The notes: generated from the sequence alone by a model not told the origin. DNA of 64,000 nucleotides from Achatina immaculata (GCA_009760885.1 CM019696.1:46942017-47006016), one strand, 5' to 3'; shown: positions 44,430 to 55,387, counted from the first letter of the stretch. Numbers and translations: made by a program.

Positions 44430-44825
44430 TATTATTAAAGGTAAGAGGTATAATCCTCGTCTCCAAACCACTAAGGCATACTAGGGATATAGTGTAAGGT
44501 TCGTATCTCCCATGACCTTCGGCACATGAAAGTCTGATGTGGTCAGTATCACGCCTGGCACATGAAAGTCTGATGTGGTCAGTATCACGCCGGCCACATG
44601 AAAGTCTGATGTGGCCAGTATCACGCCTGGCACATGAAAGTCTGATGTGGTCAGTATCACGCCTGGCCGCATTCACCTTCCCAGATTTCTCTTGTACTCA
44701 TTTTTAGAGGCTGGGTCAAACCCGGGGGCTTTCTGGTGTGTACCAGAAAAAAAAATCCCACAGCTGGGACTTGAACCCGGCACCACTGGATTAGTAAACC
44801 GAGCACCTAACCATTCTAACTATTC
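44430..44825 (-). mobile_element. tRNA-derived SINE, head type 2, with internal 36-bp expansion
   Basis: Minus-strand head: GAATGGTTAGGTGCTCGG, then B-box-like GGTTCAAGTCC at about 44775. The body matches the copy at 37.94-38.22 kb. The segment GGCACATGAAAGTCTGATGT + GGTCAGTATCACGCCT is repeated four times (44521-44664), whereas other copies have it once. Confidence 0.8.
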
Positions 44826-44935
44826 GCTTATTAATAGTGTCTGTGCGATGTGTTTGTTTTTTTTTAAATCACAAACGAATATGTTTGGCAAAGCAGAATT
44901 AAGACTCCATGACATATACTCTAGGAGTCTAAATA

Positions 44936-45190
44936 GAGAGCTGGCCAGTGCACTCGTCTCCAACGACAATGGTCCATGGTTGGAGTCCAGTTGAGAGAGC
45001 TTGAGTCACCCAGATGTAAAAATGGGCATCATGGTTACTGTTGGAACTCGGGAAGGAAGACCTTCGGGCGTGTTATAATGGTCAGCATCATTGTCCAGTT
45101 GCCTACAGGTCCAGGAAAATGTGGGCATTAACGTCATATCCGTCCAGGTGTCTCTATGGTATGATGGTGCTGCCTTGACCTTTATCTAAC
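44936..45190 (+). mobile_element. tRNA-derived SINE, old copy
   Basis: Diverged head (GAGAGCTGGCCAGTGCACTC, GGTTGGAGTCC in B-box position) followed by a recognisable body (GAGTCACCCAGATGTAAAAA, TGGGCAT, GTGTTATAATGGTCAGCATC, GTGGGCATTAACGTCATATC). Confidence 0.7.
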
Positions 45191-45664
45191 ACGTGCTTAT
45201 GGTAAGTCTGGTGTACACGATCTACGCACCAAAAGAGAGCGGGTGGGACTTGATTTTGCACAAAAGCTACGGGGGAAGAAGAAGGCATATTTTGGACCTT
45301 GGTCTGACGGCATGATGACCTACTTAGCCTGGCCTGAGAATGTTTAGGGCAGAATTATGGGTTATTTTTCTGTATTTCATCATGTAGTCTGATATTAAGT
45401 ACACAACATTTAGCGCGGAATTTATTATCTCCTTGTAAAAACGATTATCATTATCGCTGTCATCACGGACATTTCCAGAATGAATTGAGTTGAGGAGAAT
45501 ATCTAGCTACGTCCGTCTCTTGCCAGGGCGTTGGTAGGCCAGATCTTGGCCCTGAGATCAGTTACTATCTGGCCCCCTGTACAACCAAGGAAAGTAACTT
45601 TTTTTGAAGTGCATACTTATAAGTTATTTGTTATGTAATTATTCTTTAGTAATTTTATACACAT
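45191..45664. other. Unassigned sequence
   Basis: No gene or repeat recognised. Confidence 0.4.
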
Positions 45665-47010
45665 AAATGAGTGTATAAAAATAAATCAGGTGCAAAGGAA
45701 TGTGATGACCACCGGACTATCAGCCTCTCATATCACGTAACGAAGCTACTTCTGAGAATCATTATGACAAGAACAAGGAAAAAGATAAAAATGGAAATAG
45801 CAGATGAACAGTTTGGATTTGTTGAAGGAAAGGGACTACACAATGCCATTTATGCTATACGAACACTAACAGAAAGAGCTTTAGAAGTACAGAAATATCT
45901 CTACTTATGCTTCATTGATTACATCAAGGCATTCGACAAGGTGAAACAATGAAATTATTAAAATGCTTAAAGACATCAATATAGACGGCAAAGACCTGAA
46001 GATTGTAAAACATCTATACTGGCAGCAAGAAGCAGCAGTTCGAGTTGAAAATAGAAATAGAAAATATCAACCTATAAAACAAGGAGTGTGACAAGGATGT
46101 GTACCATCTCCAGACCTTTTTTCTACAACGAGAATATTCTAAGAACAATCATCACAGAACCAGGCATAAAAATTGGAGAATACAATACTAACAACCTTCG
46201 GTATGCTGACGACACAGTACTGATAGCTGAGAACCAACAAGACCTGCAAAATCTCTTGGATAAAGTCGACAAAGAAAGTGAAAAGAAAGGTCTTACTTTG
46301 AACATCAAAAAGACAGAGACTATGTTTATATCTAAGAAACAGAATCCACCGACATGCAGTATAAAATTAAACGGAACTATTCTAAAGCAGGTGCAGCAAC
46401 TCAAATACCTTGGAGCAGTAATAACTTCAGATGGGAAATGCAGAACAGAAATTAGGAACAGAATAGGCCAAGCAAAGATTGCATTTCAGAGAATGAGAAA
46501 CATATTATCCAACACATCCTTATCAATGAATGTTAAAAAACGAGTCCTAAAATGCTATATTAAATCTATCTTGTTATATGGAAGTGAATCATGGACAATA
46601 GGCAGGTCTGCGAAAAAATCATTGGAAGCAGCAGAAATGTGGTTTATTAGAAGAATGTTGCGAATTACCTGGACAGCAAAAATAACTAATGAAGAATGTA
46701 TGAGAAGAGCTGGAGAGACAAAAAACCTTGTCAAAAAGATAAGAGAGAGACAATGTACTTTCACAGGACATGCAATGAGAAGAGGCGACATTGAAAATAT
46801 TATAATAACAGGAAAAATAGAAGGAAAAAGAACAAGAGGAAGACCAAGAGAAATGATACTGGAAGTCTGACGGGATGGTGTGAGAGGAGATCACCAACTG
46901 AGCTGATGGCCTGCATGAAGGATCGTGTACTCTGGAGAAGCATAATAGCCAACGCCAGTCGGCACTGCACCTGATGATGATGATGATGATGACGATGATG
47001 ATGATGATGA
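45665..47010 (+). mobile_element. L-E LINE, 5'-truncated, (GAT)n tail
   Basis: Carries RT and C-terminal region; ends SRHCT-stop followed at once by about ten GAT units (46973-47010). 3' ends of the same family lie at 61.16-61.51 kb (minus) and, decayed, at 59.96-60.31 kb. Confidence 0.85.
45671..46966 (+). pseudogene. L-E reverse transcriptase ORF, decayed
   Basis: The truncated start lies in RT: DDHRTISLSYHVTKLL, ADEQFGFVEGKGLHNAIYAI, and CFIDYIKAFDKV with the first catalytic Asp. A frame change covers about 45950-46090 (DLKIVKHLYWQQEAAVRV, KQGV-stop-QGCVPSPDLF). Then 260 codons are open (46088-46870): catalytic box LRYADDTVLIA, KKGLTLNIKKTETM, LKYLGAVITSDGKC, ILLYGSESWTI, EMWFIRRMLRITW, GHAMRRG, KRTRGRPREMIL. 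A last frame change leads to PTELMACMKDRVLWRSIIAN. The YADD box is intact, but frameshifts disable it. I do not assign the clade firmly. Confidence 0.88.
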
Positions 47011-47389
47011 AATGCGTGTCAGAAATTTGTCTCTAATAAGAAAAGAGAGAGGGGAAAAAACAAGGCCTCGAGGTACGCTCATCAGCTTAGAGCCCTATAC
47101 ATACAACCCGATACCTTCTCTCCCAACTCAACGTGCGTGCCTCTTACCATGATTATTTCCCTTATCAGGCTCATTTCTTTCTTGTCAAGATTCAGATGCA
47201 TGTGTTATCGTCATCTCTTTGCACATTAATCCTGAATTCTCTTAAGTTAATGCTGTTTCGGTAAACTGTTACATTTCTCACAGATTTCTGAGCACTTTAG
47301 AAACTGCCTGACTTAACAATTCTTCTCGCTGAAAATCTTTACTTCTTCCACATTTTCCTTTTATTTTCCTTCTTATCTTGTCGTTTCTG
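47011..47389. other. Unassigned sequence
   Basis: A further short GAT/GAC block, then no recognised feature. Confidence 0.4.
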
Positions 47390-47510
47390 CTTGCAGACAT
47401 GACATATAAGCTTTTACTAAGTATTCTTCTGTACAGCCAAACTTTAGAATGCACTTTCCTCAAGTGTAGCAATCGTATAAACATTTCTTCACTTGCAAAT
47501 CCTGGCAGAA
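47390..47510 (+). repeat. Dispersed segment shared with 54.24-54.37 kb
   Basis: ATTCTTCTGTACAGCCAAAC, AATGCACTTTCCTCA, and GCAATCGTATAAACATTTC match the 54.2 kb copy. There a 12-bp array sits between CTTTCCTCACGTG and GTAATCGTATAAAC. Confidence 0.6.
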
Positions 47511-48312
47511 CTCGGCAGAACTTGGCAGTTAGAGGACGTCAAGACACAAGTGGATGATTTTAAAAAAAATATGGCGACAAGTGAACATAGAAACGTTGGA
47601 GATGAAGCGAGAAAGAGAGAAATGGAGTTGAGTTTTTTCTTCCCCCTTTTTCTTTCCAAGAGAAGAAATATATTTGAAGGAAATGGAATTTCAGTTGAGA
47701 GACGTTACATACAAGGAGGAAGGGGTGGGGTTGGAGACGATTTGTCCGAGTTAGAGATTTGAAAAGCCGTGTTTCAGCTATTGAAAGGTAAAACGATTAC
47801 ATTCAGTTCTGTTGGCGCCCCCCCCCCTTTTTTTTTTTGTTAACTTTTTTCTGAATCTTTCTCCCACTTTTTATTTCTCATTTCTCTTTAATATTTTATT
47901 TCGTGACCCTATTTCTTCCTTCTTTTCGTTTTTCATTTCTTTCCTTCTTAGACTCTGGTTTAAGGCTCTGTTTATTTCTTTCTTCCATTGTCTTTTCTTT
48001 GTTTTCTTTCTTTTCGTTTCTTTTTTTCATTAATTCTTCCATTCTCTTTTTTCTTTTATTCTTTTTCTGGTTATATTTCCTAATATGTGCCTACAATCTA
48101 TATATCTGTTTTTGATGTGTAATTTTGAAATCTTATACTAGTTTGAATTTTTTACCTTTATTTTCTTTCATTATTTCTTTCTTTCAGAGCTATTTAATTT
48201 CTTTTTTTTTCCCGGATATTTTTGGGCGCAGTTTTTATGTGTTCAAGTCTCCACTTCAGAAAATGTCTCCCAGTCCGCACGAATTATTTGTCCCGTATCT
48301 TTCAAGCATTTG
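47511..48312. other. Unassigned sequence with a T/C-rich part
   Basis: A C-run and T-run at 47818-47838, then a T/C-rich stretch at about 47860-48210. No gene recognised. Confidence 0.45.
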
Positions 48313-48324
48313 TACCCCGTCAGA

Positions 48325-48585
48325 GTGGCGAAGTGGTTAGTGCAATGGTCTCTTATGGCGAAGGTCGGGGGTTCGAATCCTGCCGGAGGCGCCCCAGTCA
48401 CCCAGGCTGTAGAAATGGGTACCTGACTTCTTCTGGAGTTGGGGAAGGAAAGGCGGGCCAGGCGTGATACTGGCCATATCACCCTCTAGTGTGCTGACAG
48501 GTCAAGGAAAATATGGGCACTAACATGATATCCCTATGTGCCTCTAAGGCATGACAGGATTATCTTTACCTTTACCTTTACCTTT
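48325..48585 (+). mobile_element. tRNA-derived SINE, head type 1, with target duplication
   Basis: Begins GTGGCGAAGTGGTTAGTGCA (A box) with B box GGTTCGAATCC at about 48374; the body is as at 44.1 kb and the tail (CTTTAC)n. TACCCCGTCAGA lies at 48313-48324 and again at 48586-48597, a perfect 12-bp target duplication. It inserted into the left flank of an older SINE. Confidence 0.92.
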
Positions 48586-48597
48586 TACCCCGTCAGA

Positions 48598-48828
48598 ACA
48601 GTGGTACCGGGTTTAGCCCCAGAAACCGGATTTTTTTCTGGTACACTCTAAAAAGGGCCCTGGGGTTCACCCAGTCTCTAAAAAATAGGTACCACAGAAA
48701 TCTGGGAAAGTAAATGCGGCCAGGCGTGATACTGACCATATCACACTTTCATGTGCCCAAGGTCATGGAAAATACGGGCCTAACACCTTATTCTTCAATA
48801 TGCCTTAAAGGTGTGGAAACGGGAATTT
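48598..48828 (+). mobile_element. tRNA-derived SINE, head-degenerate older copy
   Basis: Body words GGGTTCACCCAGTCTCTAAA, GCGGCCAGGCGTGATACTGA, CCATATCACACTTTCATGTG. CCCGTCAGAA follows at 48829-48838, matching CCCGTCAGAA at 48589-48598 and the left flank at 48315. So the older element has its own duplication of about 15 bases, in which the younger SINE then landed. Confidence 0.78.
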
Positions 48829-48838
48829 GTCCCGTCAG

Positions 48839-49182
48839 AATTCCCAGTCGATTATTTAATTATTTATTGTTTGTTCAACCCTTTCCCACGTCATGTTACG
48901 ATTATGTTCTTCTTTATTTAATGTGCACACCTGTATAATTACTATTTTTTTAAAATGATGTTGGTTGCTCTTTAGCGTGCGTCGTCACCTGTCACCTCCT
49001 GCAGGTATTGATGAAATAATAAAAATATGTTACTACTCCGGCTTCTGGGTTTGTGGCTCGTGAAATAGATTTGTTAGTCAGCCCTCGTGAAAGTTTGTAT
49101 GTGGTGCACAGCTTGCTGATAGTGTGGTTGGGGCCGCTTGCTTGGGGTCTCGTGTATGTGAGAGATACAGCAATGAGAGGCT
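48839..49182. other. Unassigned sequence
   Basis: No recognised feature. Confidence 0.4.
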
Positions 49183-49675
49183 GTTTTCTGGGAGAGAGAG
49201 ACAGAGAGAGAGAGAGACAGGGGAGAAGGAATTGGGAGAGAGAGAGAGATGGGGGAGAGAGAGATGGGGGAGAGAGAGATGGGGGAGAGAGAGAAAGAGA
49301 GAGAGAAAGAGAGAGAAAGATGGGGGAGAGAGAGAAAGAGATGGGGAGAGATAGAGAAAGAGAGAGAGAAAGAGATGGGGGAGAGAGAGAGAGAGAAAGA
49401 GATGGGGGAGAGAAAGAGAGAGAGAGAGAGAAAGAGATGGGGGAGAGAGAGAAAGAGAGAGAGAGAGAAAGAGATGGGGGAACGAGAGAGAGAGAAAGAG
49501 ATGGGGGAGAGAGAAAGAGATGGGGGAGAGAGAGAGAAAGAGAGAGAGGAGAAAGAGAGAGAGAGAAAGGATGGGGGAGAGAGAGAAAGAGAGAGAGAGA
49601 AAGAGATGGGGGAGAGAGAGAGAGAAAAAGAGAGAGAGAGAAAGAGATGGGGGAGAGAGAGAGAGAAAGAGAGAT
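49183..49675 (+). repeat. (GA)n tract with GATGGGGGA units
   Basis: About 490 purine-only bases with a recurring GAGATGGGGGAGAG unit. The following bases (GAAGAATTGGGTCC at about 49698) faintly match the L-A 3' end. The 210-codon frames are artefacts. Confidence 0.95.
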
Positions 49676-49859
49676 CCACTTATAGCTTTTAAATGTGAAG
49701 AATTGGGTCCTTAATTCCTTCTGTATATTCTGCTTACTTTATTTACTTTACTTTTACTTTAATTTACTTTTACTTCATCCTTCCTCTTGAACCGTGAAGT
49801 GTCGAGGGAAGATGCATTTAGATGGCCCCAGGGACCGGCATGTCATAAATAGCGAATGT

Positions 49860-50640
49860 TTCTCTGATACCATCTATCCACCTCTTGATCTGTGTCCTGT
49901 AGTTCTTTGATTGAAGGCCCTAGTGGCTGTCCGTGAGTATGTCGCACTAAGTGGCCGAACCACTTGATTCTTTGCTTCTCTATGTGGTGTGGTTCCTACC
50001 ATCTGTCTCATTGTGTCACTTCTTATCTTGTCAAACCTGGTGATGTTTGCTGCTTTCCTATGACATCTCATTTCACGTGTGCTTATTTTATTCCGTCGTT
50101 TCTTAGTGCGAGCCCATGTCTGGCAGTGGCAGCACAGCCTTGGTATGAAGATGCTATTAATTAGTTGTCTCTTAGTTGCAAGTAGGATGCTGCAATGTGT
50201 AAGCAGCGGGGATAGTTGATATGTGACAGCATTGGGTTTTTGTGTTCTAACGTCAGTTTCTTTATCAAGCTTCCCATCTTCTGTCAACATGTATCCAAGA
50301 TACTTGAGTTCTTCTTCTTGCTGTATTTTGCTGTCTTCGATACATTCATTCAATGCACTTGGCATTCTGCTAACTTTCATGATCTCTGTTTTGGCAATGT
50401 TGATTTTCGTATCATAATGTTTACAGCTCTGATAGAGGCTGCTCTTATGATCTTGTAAACAATTCGTGTTCTTGTGTGGTATATACTGGTCGTCTGTCGT
50501 TCAGTTTTAGGGGATTTGGGTTTGCTTCTTTCGTTATTCTGTACATATAGATTATAAATAGCAGAGGTGATAATACGTATATTCTACTGTAGATTTTAAA
50601 ACTTTCTCGCCCGTAAATTATTTCACAATCATTTATCTGC
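49860..50640 (-). pseudogene. L-G LINE, decayed RT fragment
   Basis: The minus-strand frame at 50380-49874 reads KVSRMPSALNECIEDSKIQQ, EEELKYLGYMLTEDGK (RT-thumb motif), LINSIFIPRLCCHCQTWART, MRCHRKAANITRFDKIRSDT and MRQMVGTTPHREAKNQVVR. The YLG...DGK and following tyrosine/tryptophan region are typical of LINE RTs. Upstream (50400-50640) is stop-ridden but matches in style. Both ends missing. Confidence 0.7.
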
Positions 50641-50652
50641 AGTAGGGTACAA

Positions 50653-50654
<2 letters not shown>

Positions 50655-50699
<45 letters not shown>
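50655..50699. repeat. (AT)n microsatellite
   Basis: About 20 units of AT. Confidence 0.98.
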
Positions 50700-50703
<4 letters not shown>

Positions 50704-50944
50704 AGACAAGATGTCTGTATAGATCTTGGACAGTATTATTTTATACATCAATTTATACATCACATACAAGATGACGGTACTGTACATAGCATAGTAAGAG
50801 GGTCAAACATAAAACGATTGGCACATGTTTTTTCACATACATGTGACATACAAACATGTTTGACCTTATGGTATGTGTTTTTTTATTCCATATTTTTTTC
50901 TTTTGTTCTCTCTATCCCTTGCTCCATAGTAAAGTAAGTTATGA

Positions 50945-51635
50945 AAATTAAGCAGAGAGAGAGAGTAAGAGAAAGAGAGTGAAGATAGAGAGAGTGAGAG
51001 AGAGTGTAAGCGAGGGAGTAACATAGAGTAAGAGAGAGAGATAAAGAAAGTAAGTGACAGTAGGGGAGAGAGTAAGAGAGAAAGTAAGAAAGAGAGGATA
51101 AGAGAGAGAGAAGAGGTAAGAGAGAGTAAGAGAGTCAGAGAGAGACTGGGAGAGAATGAGAAAGTAAGAAAGAGTTTAAGAAAGAGAGAGAGAGTACGAG
51201 AGACAGGGAGTAAGAGATAATGTAAGACGGAGAGCAAGAGAGAAAGGAGAGAGAGCGTAAGAGAGAGAAAGAACGGGAGTATAAGAGAGAAAGGAGAGAG
51301 AGAGAGTAAGACAGAGTAAAAGAGGAGAGAGTGATCGAGAGAGAAAGTAAGAGAAAGTGTAAGAAAAAAAAGAGGGAATAAAAGAGATCGAGTAAGAGAG
51401 AGCGACAGAGAGGGTAAGAGAGAGAGAGGGGGGGGGGGAATACGAGAAAATGTAAGAGGGAAGGCAAGACAGAAAGTAAGAATGAGGGTGAATAAGACAG
51501 ATAAAAAAACAGTGAAAGGGAGAGAGTAAAAGAGAGAGTGAAAGAATGAGAGTAAGAGAGAGAGCGCGAGAAATAACGCGAGTAAGAGAGAATACGAGAG
51601 AGAGCGTAAGAGTAAGAGAGAGAGAGAGAGAGTAC
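50945..51635 (+). repeat. (GA)n/(GTAAGAGA)n purine-rich tract
   Basis: About 690 bases, mainly GAGAGAGTAAGA words. The minus-strand 261-codon SLS-rich frame is an artefact. Confidence 0.95.
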
Positions 51636-52482
51636 ACCAAAGAAATATCACTCTGGACTAGAGCACAGTATTTCTGATCTAAAAATGAGATTCACTTAAA
51701 AACAGCCTATCTACTTTCCTTCTGTAACTGTACTAAAACATTGATAAAAGCAAATGAATCTTTGACAAGTGCCAGACATTTATCCTCCAATTCAGTGTTT
51801 CTCAACATATGGTTCCCAGGTTGGCCACAAGATAATTGGAAGGTGGGGGCGAGGGGGGGGGCGCAGGTGACAACTTGAAACTGGGGAGGCAATGCCACGT
51901 AACTTCCTGAAGGGGGCCACAGTAAATACTGTCCTGCTGACGTCAGAGGCTGTACCCGGTACCCTCAGCTCTCCACATCCGAAACAGATAACCCCACCGT
52001 CGTCGCTAGTCTGTTTGACGTCAACACTTTTTTTTTCTTTTAACCGCCAAAGGTATCTGTGGACCTTTCTTCCTGGCCGGCATCGTTTTTCCTCTTCGTG
52101 CTTCTAGCGGTGTTCCGACATCTGTGGGGGAGGGGGTGGGGGTGGGTTCATTTAAACTCCATTTCCAGTGTTTGACCCCGAGCAACTGGAACTGTACAGG
52201 TCGGGCTCGTCACTTCACTCTGCAGACCACACAGAGAGGTCTCTCACAGAGGATCTCATATAGTTGCGTCATCGTTATCGCCACTAAAACATTGGTAAGA
52301 TGAGTCACGTGTATGCAGTTACTCGGTAAATTAACTTGGTTAATTAAGAGAAATAAAGTAGACCTTTGCCAAAAAACTAAGTGTGTTTGTATACGGGTCC
52401 TTAATCCCCTATAGTGTCTTAAAATAACCTGTATTTCTGCGATACGAAAGGTTATATTAAATATAATTGTATAATGGCAAGA

Positions 52483-52622
52483 AGGCGAAGATGGCTGCAA
52501 GACATCGTTGATAATCTGCAAATGGACGCATCAGCAGCAGGGCATCTTGCTTACAACCGAGAGGCCTACAGGAGAGCTGTTAGGGAGGCAAAGTTCCGCA
52601 AGGGACACGCAAATGTCTGACA
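52483..52622 (+). pseudogene. L-B LINE, short 3' end
   Basis: Reads RRRRWLQDIVDNLQMDASAA, GHLAYNREAYRRAVREAKF, RKGHANV-stop. This is the best preserved L-B C-terminus, truncated just before the RRWLQDI motif. Confidence 0.82.
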
Positions 52623-53634
52623 GTAGCAAGGACTCACTAATTAAAAATACTGTGTGTTGCTTTCTTGTCAGATCAGCCAGGACTAGCTCGGCCAAAGAAT
52701 ACGTCTCATCATTTCCCTGGTTCAGCTTGCAAAGAGACTGTTATAGCAATTTCTTGGAAAACTGAAAATGTCCACACATAATTACTCTAGAATCAGTCCA
52801 GTTTTCTTCTTTGGCGGGCATTAAGTTCTGAATGACAAATTCCTGTATGTGGAGCCTTTCAAGCAGCTAAATTATGATATAGACGTTCGTTTCTGCGTCT
52901 GGTGGATATGGATATTCCGGAGTGGATAGAGTGTGGTGCATGTTGTTTGTGTTGAATGGTGCTGACCATCTAACAACGGGGCGATATAGGAAGCCCAAGA
53001 AAGTTCTAAACGAGAGAAAAAAAACACACACACATCATTGTTTGGTAAGTACTGTAGTTTTCACAAAGTTTCCAAAACTTTGGGAGAATGGAAAATTGTT
53101 TTTCGTAGCAATTCCCGCTTTCATATTTGGTAGAATCAGGTTTAGTGTGAGTTAAGTTATTTGTTCACAAAAGTCGGGGCACAGAGAGCAGAGGTGATCG
53201 TCGCTATCACTTATCTCACAGGAGCCTAAAAAAAAATAAAAATACTTAAATCACTTCACCAAGCTCAAGGGTCACATTGACCAAATAACTTCACCAAGCT
53301 CTAGGGTCACATTGACCAAATAATAAATTACACTAACAGTAACATTATGTATGTAACTAGTGCTGTAAACTGTATTATTTAAGTATAAATTGATATGTAT
53401 TGTGTGCAGTAAACCGTATTAAATTAGTATAAACAGAAACATATTGTGTGCAGTAAACTGTTTTAAATTAGTATAAAGAGAAACGTATAGATTGTTTTCA
53501 AGGCAGGTGTATCGTTAAGTGGTTATATTTTTTACCAGTAATGGAACCTGATGATTGGCGGGGGTGGGGGTTGTTTTTGGGTTGGGGGGGGGGGCACAGA
53601 AAAAAAGTCAGAAGGGGGAAACGGATGAAACAAG
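52623..53634. other. Unassigned interior of the hAT candidate
   Basis: AT-rich; a 40-bp phrase (TTCACCAAGCTC...GGGTCACATTGACC) occurs twice at about 53255-53320, and short tandem-like GTGTGCAGTAAACTG phrases at 53400-53465. No gene. Confidence 0.4.
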
Positions 53635-53934
53635 GTTGAGAAACACTATGTCGCTCAAGCAGAAAAATATTAATCATTTCCGGATGGGTGATTTCTAATA
53701 TTCATTTCCTCCAAGGAAATGAATTTTCTTTCTCATTTTTATCTCCAAATAATATCAGAGAAAGAAAAATGGTCGCAATATGTCCCCTGCGTATATTATA
53801 AAATAATTGAACTGCGAGTTCCCTGGTATGAAACGATTAAAGGCAATTATTGAAAACAAAACCACATGCATTTTTTTTCATACAAATAACAGCATAACTT
53901 TTTCTTCAAAGCAGTGTATAAAGTAAACGGTAGA

Positions 53935-54165
53935 TACAATCTTCTTCAAAGCAGTGTATAAAGTAGATGGGAGATACAATCTTCTTCAAAGCAGTGTATA
54001 AAGTAGATGGGAGATATAATCTTCTTAAAAGCAGTGAATAAAGTACATGGGAGATACAATCTTCTTAAAAGCAGTGTATAAAGTAGATGGTAGATACAAT
54101 CTTCTTCAAAGCAGTGTATAAAGTAGATGGTAGATACAATCTTCTTAAAAGCAGTGTAGAAAGTA
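53935..54165. repeat. 40-bp minisatellite
   Basis: About six units of TTCTTCAAAGCAGTGTATAA + AGTAGATGGGAGATACAATC. Confidence 0.93.
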
Positions 54166-54235
54166 CATGGTGTGTACAGCTTTCTTCATAGTGTACACGC
54201 TTTTGGTTTCTGGTTCTAAGAGTGACATTCGTTCT

Positions 54236-54370
54236 ATTCTTCTGTACACCCAAAACTTAGAAAGCACTTTCCTCACGTGTTCCCTCACATGTTCCCTCAC
54301 ATGTTCCCTCACATGTTCCCTCATATGTTCCCTCACACGTGGTAATCGTATAAACTTCCATATATTTGCA
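54236..54370 (+). repeat. Dispersed segment (see 47.39 kb) with 12-bp array
   Basis: TTCTTCTGTACACCCAAAAC and GGTAATCGTATAAACTTCC bracket about six units of TTCCCTCACATG (54276-54345). The 47.4 kb copy has no array. Confidence 0.75.
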
Positions 54371-54543
54371 AACTCCTTGCCCCTCCCCCTGTTTCAAGTT
54401 CGTGATGACACAAAACACTTTTTGAAGTAACTTTTTAACAAGGAGACACCAAGTTTTTATAATCTGAGGTTGCCCCGCACATTGTAGATAAGTGTATGCA
54501 CGATGGCTCATGTTGTAAGTAGTGACAGCCCAACATACAACGA

Positions 54544-54920
54544 GGCTTTGGTATAGTAAAGTAAGAGAACAAATTTTGTATGATTAGACCTCGAAAAAAT
54601 CGTAGACAAAGCACTTTAGTGAGACGTGAGAGAAAGAAAAATCACAAGAGAATTACCTGGGATTCGAACACGGACTCCGGTAGGACGAGCAGCCGTCTAG
54701 CCACGAGAGAACAGCTTACTATCGACTTAGCACTAGGGGTGCTAGTTGGCTAAGTCGATAGTAAGCTGTTCTCTCGTGGCTAGACGGCTGCTCGTCCTAC
54801 CGGAGTCCGTGTTCGAATCCCAGGTAATTCTCTTGTGATTTTTCTTTCTCTCACGTCTCACTAAAGTGCTTTGTCTACGATTTTTTCGAGGTCTAATCAT
54901 ACAAAATTTGTTCTCTTACT
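54544..54920. mobile_element. Palindromic tRNA-derived SINE dimer, copy 2
   Basis: Arms 54562-54732 and 54752-54920 are inverted copies; by eye I see no mismatch over about 170 bases. The centre, ACTAGGGGTGCTAGTTG, is short. The right arm contains A-box-like TGGCTAAGTCG and TGGCTAGACGG, B-box-like TGTTCGAATCC, and ends TTTGTTCTCTTACT. The left outer end extends further (GGCTTTGGTATAGTAAAG). CAACATACAACGA flanks both sides (54531-54543 and 54921-54933), a perfect 13-bp target duplication. It differs from copy 1 at several positions, each shared by both arms of one copy. Confidence 0.88.
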
Positions 54921-54933
54921 CAACATACAACGA

Positions 54934-55386
54934 CATCTAAACAAGCCAATACGTCGACGATGATTTTGAAAACAACTCAGGATCGAGCTTTACATTGAAG
55001 AACAGCTCCAAGCACAAGTCCAGCACCAAGATTTCACATTCATGCCGTGTTCAATCACTTTCTCAGTACTCGTGCAGACAGATAAAGACCCTCACATATC
55101 GATACTCTAGCTTCCACACAGGTGTTTTCTTTCCCAACAGCGCCCCCCTCCCTCGTGACTAAGTTCGATAACAACTCAGTCACATGACCAAATGACCAAC
55201 TGTAGTAAAGTTTGACCAGCCGGGACACACCTAGTAAGCCATATACCGCTATGCTTGTGGGGGTTTTGTTTTCATTATCTCTCTTGTTATTTGTTTCGGT
55301 ATTTATGTTCTGTTTTGCGTGAGTCTTCAGTCTGCTAAAGTCCAAAATGTTGCCCAAAATGGTGTGGTACAACAGGACTTGTTCCA
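54934..55386. other. Unassigned sequence
   Basis: No gene recognised. Confidence 0.4.
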
Positions 55387-55387
55387 G

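Larger units (their letters stand above)
51793..53648. mobile_element. hAT-like non-autonomous element (candidate)
   Basis: The left end is CAGTGTTTCTCAACATATGG and the right end GTTGAGAAACACT (53635-53647), an exact 13-base inverted match. CAGTGTTTCTCAAC is a familiar hAT-type terminal sequence, and G-rich subterminal sequence occurs on both sides (51842-51862, 53562-53595). I cannot find an 8-bp target duplication, and there is no transposase. An L-B fragment lies within. Confidence 0.45.

Noticed and set aside
49053..49685. RERERE-rich ORFs of more than 200 codons
   Set aside because: Frames within a (GA)n tract, open in many frames and on both strands.
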